From Ptiloglossa arizonensis (lineage: Eukaryota > Arthropoda > Insecta > Hymenoptera > Colletidae), in contig NW_027478520.1 of assembly GCF_051014685.1 (NCBI RefSeq), positions 434,001 through 498,000 of the forward strand: a stretch of DNA of 64,000 nt. The letters run 5' to 3'. The notes under the pieces were generated by a model, which had not been told where the DNA came from, did no database searches, and saw only the letters and a program-made list of their open reading frames with translations. Positions 11,486-24,477 of the stretch are shown here, one piece after another (within the stretch, counting starts at the first letter, position 1; every line of letters begins with the position of its first letter). Both the position numbers and the translations under genes were made by a program.

Positions 11486-14400
11486 TATGTGTATTTTTGC
11501 CCTAGGCAATAGAAGTTATTGGTTTCGAGTATCAGACTTGCGAAAATTTTGATGGTTTCTCAACCATTCCTTAACTTCAAACTCCCATATCTCGCGAACG
11601 GATTACCAACTCGAGAAATTCCAGTTGCATCTGAAAGCTTAATCTCGCCCGATTACAATGCTATGTGTATTTTTGCCCTAGGCCATAGCAGTTATTGGTT
11701 TCGAGCATCAGACTTGCGAAAATTTTGATGGTTTCTCAACCATTCCTTAACTTCAAACTCCCATATCTCGCGAACGGATTGACGATCTCGAGAAATTCCT
11801 GTTGCATCTGAAAGTAGAAACTCGCCCGATTACAATGGGGTGTGTACTTTTCCCCTAGTCCATTCCAATTATTGGTTTCGAGTGTCAGACCAGCGAAAAT
11901 TTTGATGGTTCCTCAACCATTCCATAACTTCAAACTCCCATATCTCGCGAACGGATTGACGAACTCGAGAAATTCCTCTTGCATCTGAAAGTAGAAACTC
12001 GCCCGATTACAACGGTATATGTATTTTTCCCCTCGGCAAGAGTACTTATTGGTTTCGAGTATCAGACTTGCGAAAATTTTGATGGTTTCTCAACCATTCC
12101 TTAACTTCAAACTCCCATATCTCGCGAACGGATTGACGAACTCGAGAAATTCCTGTTGCATCTGAAAGCAGAAACTCGCCCGATTACAAAGGTATGTGTA
12201 TTTTTGCCCTAGGCAATTGTAGTTATTGGTTTCGAGTATCAGACTTGCGAAAATTTTGACGGTTTCTCAACCATTCCTTAACTTCAAACTCCCATATCTC
12301 GCGAACGGATAGACGAACTCGCGAAATTCCTGTTGCATTTGAAAGTAGAAACTCGCCCGAATACAACGGTATGTGTATTTTTGCCCTAGGCAATAGAAGT
12401 TATTGGTTTCGTGTATCAGACCTGCGAAAATTTTGATGGTTTCTCAACCATTCCGTAACTTCAAACTCCCATATCTCGCGAACGGATTGACGAACTCGAG
12501 AAATTCCTGTTGCATCTGAAAGCAGAAACTCGCCCGATTACAACGGCATGTGTATTTTTGCCCTGGGCCATAGTACTTATTGGTTTCGTGTATCAGACTT
12601 GCGAAAATTTTGATGGTTTCTCAACCATTCCTTAACTTCAAACTCCCATATCTCGCGAACGGATTGACGAACTCGAGAAATTCCTGTTGCATCTGAAAGT
12701 AGAAACTCGCCCGAATACAACGGTATGTGTATTTTTGCCCTAGGCAATAGAAGTTATTGGTTTCGAGTATCAGACTTGCGAAAATTTTGATGGTTGCTCA
12801 ACCATTCCTTAACTTCAAACTCCCATATCTCGCGAACGGATTACCAACTCGAGAAATTCCAGTTGCATCTGAAAGCATAATCTCGCCCGATTACAATGCT
12901 ATGTGTATTTTTGCCCTAGGCCATAGCAGTTATTGGTTTCGAGCATCAGACTTGCGAAAATTTTGATGGTTTCTCAACCATTCCTTAACTTCAAACTCCC
13001 ATATCTCGCGAACGGATTACCAACTCGAGAAATTCCAGTTGCATCTGAAAGCTTAATCTCGCCCGATTACAATGCTATGTGTATTTTTGCCCTAGGCCAT
13101 AGCAGTTATTGGTTTCGAGCATCAGACTTGCGAAAATTTTGATGGTTTCTCAACCATTCCTTAACTTCAAACTCCCATATCTCGCGAACGGATTGACGAT
13201 CTCGAGAAATTCCTGTTGCATCTGAAAGCAGAAACTCGCCCGATTACCACGGTATGTGTATTTTCCCCCTAGGTCATTGTAGTTATTGGTTTCGAGTATC
13301 AGACTTGCGAAAATTTTGATGGTTCCTTAACCATTCCTTAACTTCAAACTCCCATATCTCGCGAACGGATTGACGAACTCGAGAAATTCCTGTTGCATCT
13401 GATGGTAGAAGATCGCCCGATTACAACGGTATGTGTATTTTTGCCCTAGGCAATAGTAGTTATTGGCTTCGAGTATCAGACTTGCGAAAATTTTGATGGT
13501 TTCTCAACCATTCCTTAACTTCAAACTCCCACATCTCGCGAACGGATTGACGAACTCGAGAAATTCCTGTTGCATCTGAAAGCAGAAACTCGCCCGATTA
13601 CAACGGTATATGTATTTTTCCCCTCGGCAATAGTACTTATTGGTTTCGAGTATCAGACTTGCGAAAATTTTGATGGTTTCTCAACCATTCCTTAACTTCA
13701 AACTCCCATATCTCGCGAACGGATTGACGAACTCGAGAAATTCCTGTTGAATCTGAAAGCAGAAACTCGCCCGATTACAAAGGTATGTGTACTTTTCCCC
13801 TAGGCCATTCCAGTTATTGGTTTCGAGTATCAGACCAGCGAAAATTTTGACGGTTTCTCAACCATTCCTTAACTTCAAACTCCCATATCTCGCGAACGGA
13901 TTGACGAACTCGAGAAATTCCTCTTGCATCTGAAAGTAGAAACTCGCCCGATTACAACGGTATATGTATTTTTCCCCTCGGCAATAGTACTTATTGGTTT
14001 CGAGTATCAGACTTGCGAAAATTTTGATGGTTCCTCAACCATTCCTTAACTTCAAACTCCCATATCTCGCGAACGGATTGACGAACTCGAGAAATTCCTC
14101 TTGCATCTGAAAGTAGAAACTCGCCCGATTACAACGGTATATGTATTTTTCCCCTCGGCAATAGTACTTATTGGTTTCGAGTATCAGACTTGCGAAAATT
14201 TTGATGGTTTCTCAACGATTCCTTAACTTCAAACTCCCATATCTCGCGAACGGATTGACGAACTCGAGAATTTCCTATTCCATCTGAAAGCATAATCTCG
14301 CCCGATTACAATGCTATGTGTATTTTTGCCCTAGGCAATAGAAGTTATTGTTTTCGAGTATCAGACTTGCAAAAATTTTGATGGTTTCTCAACCATTCCT

Positions 14401-14504
14401 TAACTTCAAACTCCCATATCTCGCGAACGGATTGACGAACTCGAGAAATTCCTGTTGCATCTGAAAGTAGAAACTCGCCCGATTACAACGGTATGTGTAT
14501 TTTT
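11486..14504. repeat. satellite segment with 7- and 8-monomer spacing and a single-monomer insertion
   Basis: The 'gaagttattggtttcgag' monomer near 11,519 recurs near 12,757 (1,238 bp, 7 monomers). The closely similar monomer with 'agcttaatctcg' (near 11,637) recurs near 13,051, at 1,414 bp (8 monomers). The extra unit is the pair of near-identical 176-bp monomers beginning about 12,757 and 12,933. From about 13,234 the sequence switches to a block resembling 9,533-9,760 ('tattttccccctaggtcatt', then 'ctgatggtagaagatcg'), then to monomers of the 'cccctcggcaatag' type like 8.3-9.0 kb. Confidence 0.75.
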
Positions 14505-16980
14505 GCCCTACGCAATAGTAGTTATTGGTTTCGAGAATCAGACTTGCGAAAATTTTGATGGTTTCTCAAACATTCCTTAACTTCAAACTCCCATATCTCG
14601 CGAAAGGATTGACGAACTCGAGAAATTCCTGTTGCATCTGAAAGCAGAAACTCGCCCGATTACCATGGTATGTGTATTTTTGCCCTAGGCGACAGTAGTT
14701 ATTGGTTTCGAGTATCAGAATTGCGAAAATTTTGATGGTTTCTCAAGCATTCCTTAACTTCAAACTCCCATATCTCGCGAACGGATTGACAAAACCGAAA
14801 AATTTCTGTTGCATCTGAAAGTAGAAACTCGCCCGATTACCATGGTATGTGTATTTTTGCCCTAGGCCACAGTAGTTATTGGTTTCGAGTATCAGACTTG
14901 CAAAAATTTTGATGATTTCTCAACCATTCCTTAACTTCAAACTCCCATATCTCGCGAACGGATTACCAACTCGAGAAATTCCAGTTGCATCTGAAAACAT
15001 AATCTCGCCCGATTACAATGCTATGTGTATTTTTGCCCTAGGCCATAGCAGTTATTGGTTTCGAGTATCAGACTTGCGAAAATTTTGATGGTTTCTCAAC
15101 CATTCCTTAACTTCAAACTCCCATATCTCGCGAACGGATTGACGATCTCGAGAAATTCCTGTTGCATCTGAAAGTAGAAACTCGCCCGATTACAATGGGG
15201 TGTGTACTTTTCCCCTAGTCCATTCCAATTATTGGTTTCGAGTGTCAGACCAGCGAAAATTTTGATGGTTCCTCAACCATTCCATAACTTCAAACTCCCA
15301 TATCTCGCGAACGGATTGACGAACTCGAGAAATTCCTCTTGCATCTGAAAGTAGAAACTCGCCCGATTACAACGGTATATGTATTTTTCCCCTCGGCAAG
15401 AGTACTTATTGGTTTCGAGTATCAGACTTGCGAAAATTTTGATGGTTTCTCAACCATTCCTTAACTTCAAACTCCCATATCTCGCGAACGGATTGACGAA
15501 CTCGCGAAATTCCTGTTGCATCTGAAAGTAGAAACTCGCCCGAATACAACGGTATGTGTATTTTTGCCCTAGGCAATAGAAGTTATTGGTTTCGAGTATC
15601 AGACCTGCGAAAATTTTGATGGTTTCTCAACCATTCCGTAACTTCAAACTCCCATATCTCGCGAACGGATTGACGAACTCGAGAAATTCCTGTTGCATCT
15701 GAAAGCAGAAACTCGCCCGATTACAACGGTATGTGTATTTTTGCCCTACGCAATAGTAGTTATTGGTTTCGAGAATCAGACTTGCGAAAATTTTGATGGT
15801 TTCTCAAACATTCCTTAACTTCAAACTCCCATATCTCGCGAAAGGATTGACGAACTCGAGAAATTCCTGTTGCATCTGAAAGCAGAAACTCGCCCGATTA
15901 CCATGGTATGTGTATTTTTGCCCTAGGCGACAGTAGTTATTGGTTTCGAGTATCAGAATTGCGAAAATTTTGATGGTTTCTCAAGCATTCCTTAACTTCA
16001 AACTCCCATATCTCGCGAACGGATTGACAAAACCGAAAAATTTCTGTTGCATCTGAAAGTAGAAACTCGCCCGATTACCATGGTATGTGTATTTTTGCCC
16101 TAGGCCACAGTAGTTATTGGTTTCGAGTATCAGACTTGCAAAAATTTTGATGATTTCTCAACCATTCCTTAACTTCAAACTCCCATATCTCGCGAACGGA
16201 TTACCAACTCGAGAAATTCCAGTTGCATCTGAAAACATAATCTCGCCCGATTACAATGCTATGTGTATTTTTGCCCTAGGCCATAGCAGTTATTGGTTTC
16301 GAGTATCAGACTTGCGAAAATTTTGATGGTTTCTCAACCATTCCTTAACTTCAAACTCCCATATCTCGCGAACGGATTGACGATCTCGAGAAATTCCTGT
16401 TGCATCTGAAAGTAGAAACTCGCCCGATTACAATGGGGTGTGTACTTTTCCCCTAGTCCATTCCAATTATTGGTTTCGAGTGTCAGACCAGCGAAAATTT
16501 TGATGGTTCCTCAACCATTCCATAACTTCAAACTCCCATATCTCGCGAACGGATTGACGAACTCGAGAAATTCCTCTTGCATCTGAAAGTAGAAACTCGC
16601 CCGATTACAACGGTATATGTATTTTTCCCCTCGGCAAGAGTACTTATTGGTTTCGAGTATCAGACTTGCGAAAATTTTGATGGTTTCTCAACCATTCCTT
16701 AACTTCAAACTCCCATATCTCGCGAACGGATTGACGAACTCGCGAAATTCCTGTTGCATCTGAAAGTAGAAACTCGCCCGAATACAACGGTATGTGTATT
16801 TTTGCCCTAGGCAATAGAAGTTATTGGTTTCGAGTATCAGACCTGCGAAAATTTTGATGGTTTCTCAACCATTCCGTAACTTCAAACTCCCATATCTCGC
16901 GAACGGATTGACGAACTCGAGAAATTCCTGTTGCATCTGAAAGCAGAAACTCGCCCGATTACAACGGCATGTGTATTTTT
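14505..16980. repeat. 7-monomer higher-order repeat, 1,238-bp period, two copies
   Basis: Copies at about 14,505-15,742 and 15,743-16,980 (7 x 177 minus 1). Landmarks repeating at 1,238 bp: 'gccctacgca' (14,505 and 15,743), 'ttgacaaaaccgaaaaattt', a monomer with 'gaaaacataatctcg', one with 'aatggggtgtgtac' plus 'cagaccagcg', and one with 'gaactcgcgaaattcc' in which the XhoI site is lost. The copies are almost identical by eye. The 1-bp deficit comes from the 176-bp 'attaccaactc' monomer. Copy two ends where 'gccctgggcc' replaces 'gccctacgca'. Confidence 0.9.
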
Positions 16981-17947
16981 GCCCTGGGCCATAGTAGTTA
17001 TTGGTTTCGAGTATCAGACTTGCGAAAATTTTGACGGTTTCTCAACCATTCGTTAACTTCAAACTCCCATATCTCGCGAACGGATTGACGAACTCGAGAA
17101 ATTCCTTTTGCATCTGAAAGTAGAAACTCGCCCGATTACAACGGTATATGTATTTTTCCCCTCGGCAAGAGTACTTATTGGTTTCGTGTATCAGACTTGC
17201 GAAAATTTTGATGGTTTCTCAACCATTCCTTAACTTCAAACTCCCATATCTCGCGAACGGATTGACGAACTCGAGAAATTCCTGTTGCATCTGAAAGTAG
17301 AAACACGCCCGAATACAACGGTATGTGTATTTTTGCCCTAGGCAATAGAAGTTATTGGTTTCGAGTATCAGACTTGCGAAAATTTTGATGGTTTCTCAAC
17401 CATTCCTTAACTTCAAACTCCCATATCTCGCGAACGGATTACCAACTCGAGAAATTCCAGTTGCATCTGAAAGCATAATCTCGCCCGATTACAATGCTAT
17501 GTGTATTTTTGCCCTAGGCCATAGCAGTTATTGGTTTCGAGCATCAGACTTGCGAAAATTTTGATGGTTTCTCAACCATTCCTTAACTTCAAACTCCCAT
17601 ATCTCGCGAACGGATTGACGATCTCGAGAAATTCCTGTTGCATCTGAAAGTAGAAACTCGCCCGATTACAATGTTATGTGTATTTTTGCCCTAGGCAATA
17701 GCAGTTATTGGTTTCGAGCATCAGACTTGCGAAAATTTTGGATGGTTTCTCAACCATTCCTTAACTTCAAACTCCCATATCTCGCGAACGGATTGACGAT
17801 CTCGAGAAATTCCTGTTGCATCTGAAAGTAGAAACTCGCCCGATTACAATGGGGTGTGTACTTTTCCCCTAGTCCATTGCAATTATTGGTTTCGAGTGTC
17901 AGACCAGCGAAAATTTTGATGGTTCCTCAACCATTCCATAACTTCAA
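16981..17947. repeat. satellite monomers linking the 7-mer and 8-mer blocks
   Basis: Five to six monomers. The 'gacggtttctc' and 'cattcgttaac' monomer at the start is shared with 22.3 kb. The 176-bp monomer near 17,355 matches those near 11,519 and 12,757. At about 17,736 there is the first 'gaaaattttggatgg' variant, with one extra G, which marks the 8-mer family to the right. The last monomer has 'cctagtccattgcaatt', also found near 21,407 and 24,237. Confidence 0.85.
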
Positions 17948-19009
17948 ACTCCCATATCTCGCGAACGGATTGACGAACTCGAGAAATTCTTGTTGCATCT
18001 GACAGCAGAATCTCGCCCGATTACAATGGCATGTCTATTTTTGCCCTGTGCCATAGAAGTTATTGGTTTCGAGTATCAGACTTGCGAAAATTTTGATGGT
18101 TTCTCAACCATTCCGTAACTTCAAACTCCCATATCTCGCGAACGGATTGACGAACTCGAGAAATTCCTGTTGCATCTGAAAGCAGAAACTCGCCCGATTA
18201 CAATGGGGTGTGTACTTTTCCCCTAGGCCATTCCAGTTATTGGTTTCGAGTATCAGACCAGCGAACATTTTGATGGTTTCTCAACCATTCCTTAATTTCA
18301 AACTCCCATATCTAGCGAACGGATTGACGAACTCGAGAAATTCCTTTTGCATCTGAAAGTAGAAACTCGCCCGATTACAATGGTGTGTGTATTTTTGCCC
18401 TAGGATAAAGTAGTTATTGGTTTCGAGTATCAGACTTACTAAAATTTTGATGGTTTCTCAACCAATCCGTAACTTCAAACTCCCATATCTCGCGAACGGA
18501 TTGACGAACTCGAGAAATTCTTGTTGCATCTGACAGCAGAATCTCGCCCGATTACAATGGCATGTCTATTTTTGCCCTGTGCCATAGAAGTTATTGGTTT
18601 CGAGTATCAGACTTGCGAAAATTTTGATGGTTTCTCAACCATTCCGTAACTTCAAACTCCCATATCTCGCGAACGGATTGACGAACTCGAGAAATTCCTG
18701 TTGCATCTGAAAGCAGAAACTCGCCCGATTACAATGGGGTGTGTACTTTTCCCCTAGGCCATTCCAGTTATTGGTTTCGAGTATCAGACCAGCGAACATT
18801 TTGATGGTTTCTCAACCATTCCTTAATTTCAAACTCCCATATCTAGCGAACGGATTGACGAACTCGAGAAATTCCTTTTGCATCTGAAAGTAGAAACTCG
18901 CCCGATTACAATGGTGTGTGTATTTTTGCCCTAGGATAAAGTAGTTATTGGTTTCGAGTATCAGACTTACTAAAATTTTGATGGTTTCTCAACCAATCCG
19001 TAACTTCAA
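17948..19009. repeat. 3-monomer tandem duplication, 531-bp period
   Basis: 'gacagcagaa' occurs at 18,001 and 18,532, exactly 531 bp (3 x 177) apart. The set has three monomers: one with 'catgtctatttttgccctgt', one with 'cagaccagcgaacatt' and 'tctagcgaac', and one with 'gccctaggataaagtag' and 'cagacttactaaaattttg'. The two copies look identical over most of their length, so the duplication is recent. The second copy then forms the left end of the 8-mer unit. Confidence 0.85.
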
Positions 19010-21288
19010 ACTCCCATATCTCGCGAACGGATTGACGAACTCGAGAAATTCCTGTTGCATCTGAAAGCAGAAACTCGATCGATTACAACGGTATGTGTAT
19101 TTTTGCCCTAGGCAATAGTAGTTATTGGTTTCGAGTATCAGACTTGCGAAATATTGATGATTTCTCAACCATTCCTTAATTTCAAACTGCCATATCTAGC
19201 GAACGGATTGACGAACTCGAGAAATTCCTTTTGCATCTGAAAGTAGAAACTCGCCCGATTACAATGGTGAGTGTATTTTTGCCCTAGGGCAAAGTAGTTA
19301 TTGGTTTCGAGTATCAGACTTACTAAAATTTTGATGGTTTCTCAACCAATCCGTAACTTCAAACTCCCATATTTCGCGAACGGATTGACGAACTCGAGAA
19401 ATTCCTGTTGCATCTGAAAGCAGAAACTCGATCGATTACAACGGTATGTGTATTTTTGCCCTAGGCAATAGTAGTTATTGGTTTCGAGTATCAGACTTGC
19501 GAAATATTGATGATTTCTCAACCATTCCTTAACTTCAAACTCCCATATCTCGCGAACGGATTACCAACTCGAGAAATTCCAGTTGCATCTGAAAGTATAA
19601 TCTCGCCCGATTACAATGCTATGTGTATTTTTGCCCTAGGACAAAGTAGTTATTGGTTTCGAGTATCAGACTTACTAAAATTTTGATGGTTTCTCAACCA
19701 ATCCGTAACTTCAAACTCCCATATCTCGCGAACGGATTGACGATCTCGAGAAATTCCTGTTGCATCTGAAAGTAGAAACTCGCCCGATTACAATGCTATT
19801 TGTATTTTTGCCCTAGGCAATAGCAGTTATTGGTTTCGAGCATCAGACTTGCGAAAATTTTGGATGGTTTCTCAACCATTCCTTAACTTCAAACTCCCAT
19901 ATCTCGCGAACGGATTGACGATCTCGAGAAATTCCTGTTGCATCTGACAGCAGAATCTCGCCCGATTACAATGGCATGTCTATTTTTGCCCTGTGCCATA
20001 GAAGTTATTGGTTTCGAGTATCAGACTTGCGAAAATTTTGATGGTTTCTCAACCATTCCGTAACTTCAAACTCCCATATCTCGCGAACGGATTGACGAAC
20101 TCGAGAAATTCCTGTTGCATCTGAAAGCAGAAACTCGCCCGATTACAATGGGGTGTGTACTTTTCCCCTAGGCCATTCCAGTTATTGGTTTCGAGTATCA
20201 GACCAGCGAACATTTTGATGGTTTCTCAACCATTCCGTAACTTCAAACTCCCATATCTAGCGAACGGATTGACGAACTCGAGAAATTCCTTTTGCATCTG
20301 AAAGTAGAAACTCGCGCGATTACAATGGTGTGTGTATTTTTGCCCTAGGACAAAGTAGTTATTGGTTTCGAGTATCAGACTTACTAAAATTTTGATGGTT
20401 TCTCAACCAATCCGTAACTTCAAACTCCCATATCTCGCGAACGGATTGACGAACTCGAGAAATTCCTGTTGCATCTGAAAGCAGAAACTCGATCGATTAC
20501 AACGGTATGTGTATTTTTGCCCTAGGCAATAGTAGTTATTGGTTTCGAGTATCAGACTTGCGAAATATTGATGATTTCTCAACCATTCCTTAATTTCAAA
20601 CTGCCATATCTAGCGAACGGATTGACGAACTCGAGAAATTCCTTTTGCATCTGAAAGTAGAAACTCGCCCGATTACAATGGTGTGTGTATTTTTGCCCTA
20701 GGGCAAAGTAGTTATTGGTTTCGAGTATCAGACTTACTAAAATTTTGATGGTTTCTCAACCAATCCGTAACTTCAAACTCCCATATTTCGCGAACGGATT
20801 GACGAACTCGAGAAATTCCTGTTGCATCTGAAAGCAGAAACTCGATCGATTACAACGGTATGTGTATTTTTGCCCTAGGCAATAGTAGTTATTGGTTTCG
20901 AGTATCAGACTTGCGAAATATTGATGATTTCTCAACCATTCCTTAACTTCAAACTCCCATATCTCGCGAACGGATTACCAACTCGAGAAATTCCAGTTGC
21001 ATCTGAAAGTATAATCTCGCCCGATTACAATGCTATGTGTATTTTTGCCCTAGGACAAAGTAGTTATTGGTTTCGAGTATCAGACTTACTAAAATTTTGA
21101 TGGTTTCTCAACCAATCCGTAACTTCAAACTCCCATATCTCGCGAACGGATTGACGATCTCGAGAAATTCCTGTTGCATCTGAAAGTAGAAACTCGCCCG
21201 ATTACAATGCTATGTGTATTTTTGCCCTAGGCAATAGCAGTTATTGGTTTCGAGCATCAGACTTGCGAAAATTTTGGATGGTTTCTCA
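18461..21288. repeat. 8-monomer higher-order repeat, 1,414-bp period, copies 1 and 2
   Basis: Marker 'gacagcagaa' at 18,532 recurs at 19,946 (1,414 bp, 8 x 177 minus 2), and the 'ggatgg' variant at 19,863 recurs at 21,277. Each copy holds, in order, the 'catgtctattt' monomer, the 'cagcgaacatt' monomer, three 'cagacttactaaaa' monomers alternating with 'gaaactcgatcg' monomers that have 'gcgaaatattg', a 176-bp 'attaccaactc' monomer, and the 'ggatgg' monomer. Two 1-bp deletions ('gaaatattg') and one shorter monomer, less the added G, account for the missing bases. Confidence 0.9.
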
Positions 21289-21496
21289 ACCATTCCTTAA
21301 CTTCAAACTCACATATCTCGCGAACGGATTGACGATCTCGAGAAATGCCTGTTGCATCTGAAAGTAGAAACTCGCCCGATTACAATGGGGTGTGTACTTT
21401 TCCCCTAGTCCATTGCAATTATTGGTTTCGAGTGTCAGACCAGCGAAAATTTTGATGGTTCCTCAACCATTCCATAACTTCAAACTCCCATATCTC

Positions 21497-22690
21497 GCGA
21501 ACGGATTACCAACTCGAGAAATTCCAGTTGCATCTGAAAACATAATCTCGCCCGATTACAATGCGATGTGTATTTTTGACCTAGGCCATAGCAGTTATTG
21601 GTTTCGAGTATCAGACTTGCGAAAATTTTGATGGATTCTCAACCATTCCTTAACTTCAAACTCCCATATCTCGCGAACGGATTGACGATCTCGAGAAATT
21701 CCTGTTGCATCTGAAAGTAGAAACTCGCCCGATTACAATGGGGTGTGTACTTTTCCCCTAGTCCATTCCAATTATTGGTTTCGAGTGTCAGACCAGCGAA
21801 AATTTTGATGGTTCCACAACCATTCCATAACTTCAAACTCCCATATCTCGCGAACGGATTGACGAACTCGAGAAATTCCTCTTGCATCTGAAAGTAGAAA
21901 CTCGCCCGATTACAACGGTATATGTATTTTTCCCCTCGGCAAGAGTACTTATTGGTTTCGAGTATCAGACTTGCGAAAATTTTGATGGTTTCTCAACCAT
22001 TCCTTAACTTCAAACTCCCATATCTCGCGAACGGATTGACGAACTCGCGAAATTCCTGTTGCATCTGAAAGTAGAAACTCGCCCGAATACAACGGTATGT
22101 GTATTTTTGCCCTAGGCAATAGAAGTTATTGGTTTCGAGTATCAGACCTGCGAAAATTTTGATGGTTTCTCAACCATTCCGTAACTTCAAACTCCCATAT
22201 CTCGCGAACGGATTGACGAACTCGAGAAATTCCTGTTGCATCTGAAAGCAGAAACTCGCCCGATTACAACGGCATGTGTATTTTTTGCCCTGGGCCATAG
22301 TAGTTATTGGTTTCGAGTATCAGACTTGCGAAAATTTTGACGGTTTCTCAACCATTCGTTAACTTCAAACTCCCATATCTCGCGAACGGATTGACGAACT
22401 CGAGAAATTCCTTTTGCATCTGAAAGTAGAAACTCGCCCGATTACAACGGTATATGTATTTTTCCCCTCGGCAAGAGTACTTATTGGTTTCGTGTATCAG
22501 ACTTGCGAAAATTTTGATGGTTTCTCAACCATTCCTTAACTTCAAACTCCCATATCTCGCGAACGGATTGACGAACTCGAGAAATTCCTGTTGCATCTGA
22601 AAGTAGAAACACGCCCGAATACAACGGTATGTGTATTTTTGCACTAGGCAATAGAAGTTATTGGTTTCGAGTATCAGGCTTGCGAAAATT
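21497..22690. repeat. intercalated block copied from the 7-mer region
   Basis: This run of nearly seven monomers matches about 16,190-17,385 at an offset of 5,305-5,306 bp. Shared landmarks in the same order: 'gaaaacataatctcg' (16,231 and 21,537), 'gaactcgcgaaattcc' (16,736 and 22,041), 'cagacctgcg', 'gccctgggcc' and 'gaaacacgcccgaatac'. It sits between copies 2 and 3 of the 8-mer, so the copies at 19.9 and 22.8 kb are 2,830 bp apart instead of 1,414. One T has been added in 'gtattttttgccctggg' near 22,278. Confidence 0.8.
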
Positions 22691-22704
22691 TTGATGGTTT
22701 CTCA

Positions 22705-24118
22705 ACCATTCCGTAACTTCAAACTCCCATATCTCGCGAACGGATTGACGAACTCGAGAAATTCTTGTTGCATCTGACAGCAGAATCTCGCCCGATTACA
22801 ATGGCATGTCTATTTTTGCCCTGTGCCATAGAAGTTATTGGTTTCGAGTATCAGACTTGCGAAAATTTTGATGGTTTCTCAACCATTCCGTAACTTCAAA
22901 CTCCCATATCTCGCGAACGGATTGACGAACTCGAGAAATTCCTGTTGCATCTGAAAGCAGAAACTCGCCCGATTACAATGGGGTGTGTACTTTTCCCCTA
23001 GGCCATTCCAGTTATTGGTTTCGAGTATCAGACCAGCGAACATTTTGATGGTTTCTCAACCATTCCTTAATTTCAAACTCCCATATCTAGCGAACGGATT
23101 GACGAACTCGAGAAATTCCTTTTGCATCTGAAAGTAGAAACTCGCCCGATTACAATGGTGTGTGTATTTTTGCCCTAGGACAAAGTAGTTATTGGTTTCG
23201 AGTATCAGACTTACTAAAATTTTGATGGTTTCTCAACCAATCCGTAACTTCAAACTCCCATATCTCGCGAACGGATTGACGAACTCGAGAAATTCCTGTT
23301 GCATCTGAAAGCAGAAACTCGATCGATTACAACGGTATGTGTATTTTTGCCCTAGGCAATAGTAGTTATTGGTTTCGAGTATCAGACTTGCGAAATATTG
23401 ATGATTTCTCAACCATTCCTTAATTTCAAACTGCCATATCTAGCGAACGGATTGACGAACTCGAGAAATTCCTTTTGCATCTGAAAGTAGAAACTCGCCC
23501 GATTACAATGGTGTGTGTATTTTTGCCCTAGGGCAAAGTAGTTATTGGTTTCGAGTATCAGACTTACTAAAATTTTGATGGTTTCTCAACCAATCCGTAA
23601 CTTCAAACTCCCATATTTCGCGAACGGATTGACGAACTCGAGAAATTCCTGTTGCATCTGAAAGCAGAAACTCGATCGATTACAACGGTATGTGTATTTT
23701 TGCCCTAGGCAATAGTAGTTATTGGTTTCGAGTATCAGACTTGCGAAATATTGATGATTTCTCAACCATTCCTTAACTTCAAACTCCCATATCTCGCGAA
23801 CGGATTACCAACTCGAGAAATTCCAGTTGCATCTGAAAGTATAATCTCGCCCGATTACAATGCTATGTGTATTTTTGCCCTAGGACAAAGTAGTTATTGG
23901 TTTCGAGTATCAGACTTACTAAAATTTTGATGGTTTCTCAACCAATCCGTAACTTCAAACTCCCATATCTCGCGAACGGATTGACGATCTCGAGAAATTC
24001 CTGTTGCATCTGAAAGTAGAAACTCGCCCGATTACAATGCTATGTGTATTTTTGCCCTAGGCAATAGCAGTTATTGGTTTCGAGCATCAGACTTGCGAAA
24101 ATTTTGGATGGTTTCTCA
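22705..24118. repeat. 8-monomer higher-order repeat, copy 3
   Basis: The unit seen at 18,461-21,288 occurs a third time. 'gacagcagaa' is at 22,776 (2,830 bp after 19,946) and the 'ggatgg' variant at 24,107 (2,830 bp after 21,277). The monomer order is the same. The similarity continues to about 24,320 with the 'cctagtccattgcaatt' monomer and stops where 21,506 has 'attaccaactc' but 24,330 has the ordinary 'attgacgaactc'. Confidence 0.88.
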
Positions 24119-24477
24119 ACCATTCCTTAACTTCAAACTCCCATATCTCGCGAACGGATTGACGATCTCGAGAAATTCCTGTTGCATCTGAAAGTAGAAA
24201 CTCGCCCGATTACAATGGGGTGTGTACTTTTCCCCTAGTCCATTGCAATTATTGGTTTCGAGTGTCAGACCAGCGAAAATTTTGATGGTTCCTCAACCAT
24301 TCCATAACTTCAAACTCCCATATCTCGCGAACGGATTGACGAACTCGAGAAATTCCTCTTGCATCTGAAAGTAGAAACTCGCCCGATTACAACGGTATAT
24401 GTATTTTTGCCCTAGGCCATAGCAGTTATTGGTTTCGAGTATCAGACTTGCGAAAATTTTGATGGTTTCTCAACCAT
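24119..24477. repeat. two satellite monomers between HOR blocks
   Basis: Two ordinary monomers carrying the 'aatggggtgtgtac' plus 'cagaccagcg' type and a monomer joining 'tatatgtatttttgccc' to 'ctaggccatagcag'. That second combination of left- and right-half landmarks looks like a recombinant between two monomer classes. Confidence 0.8.
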
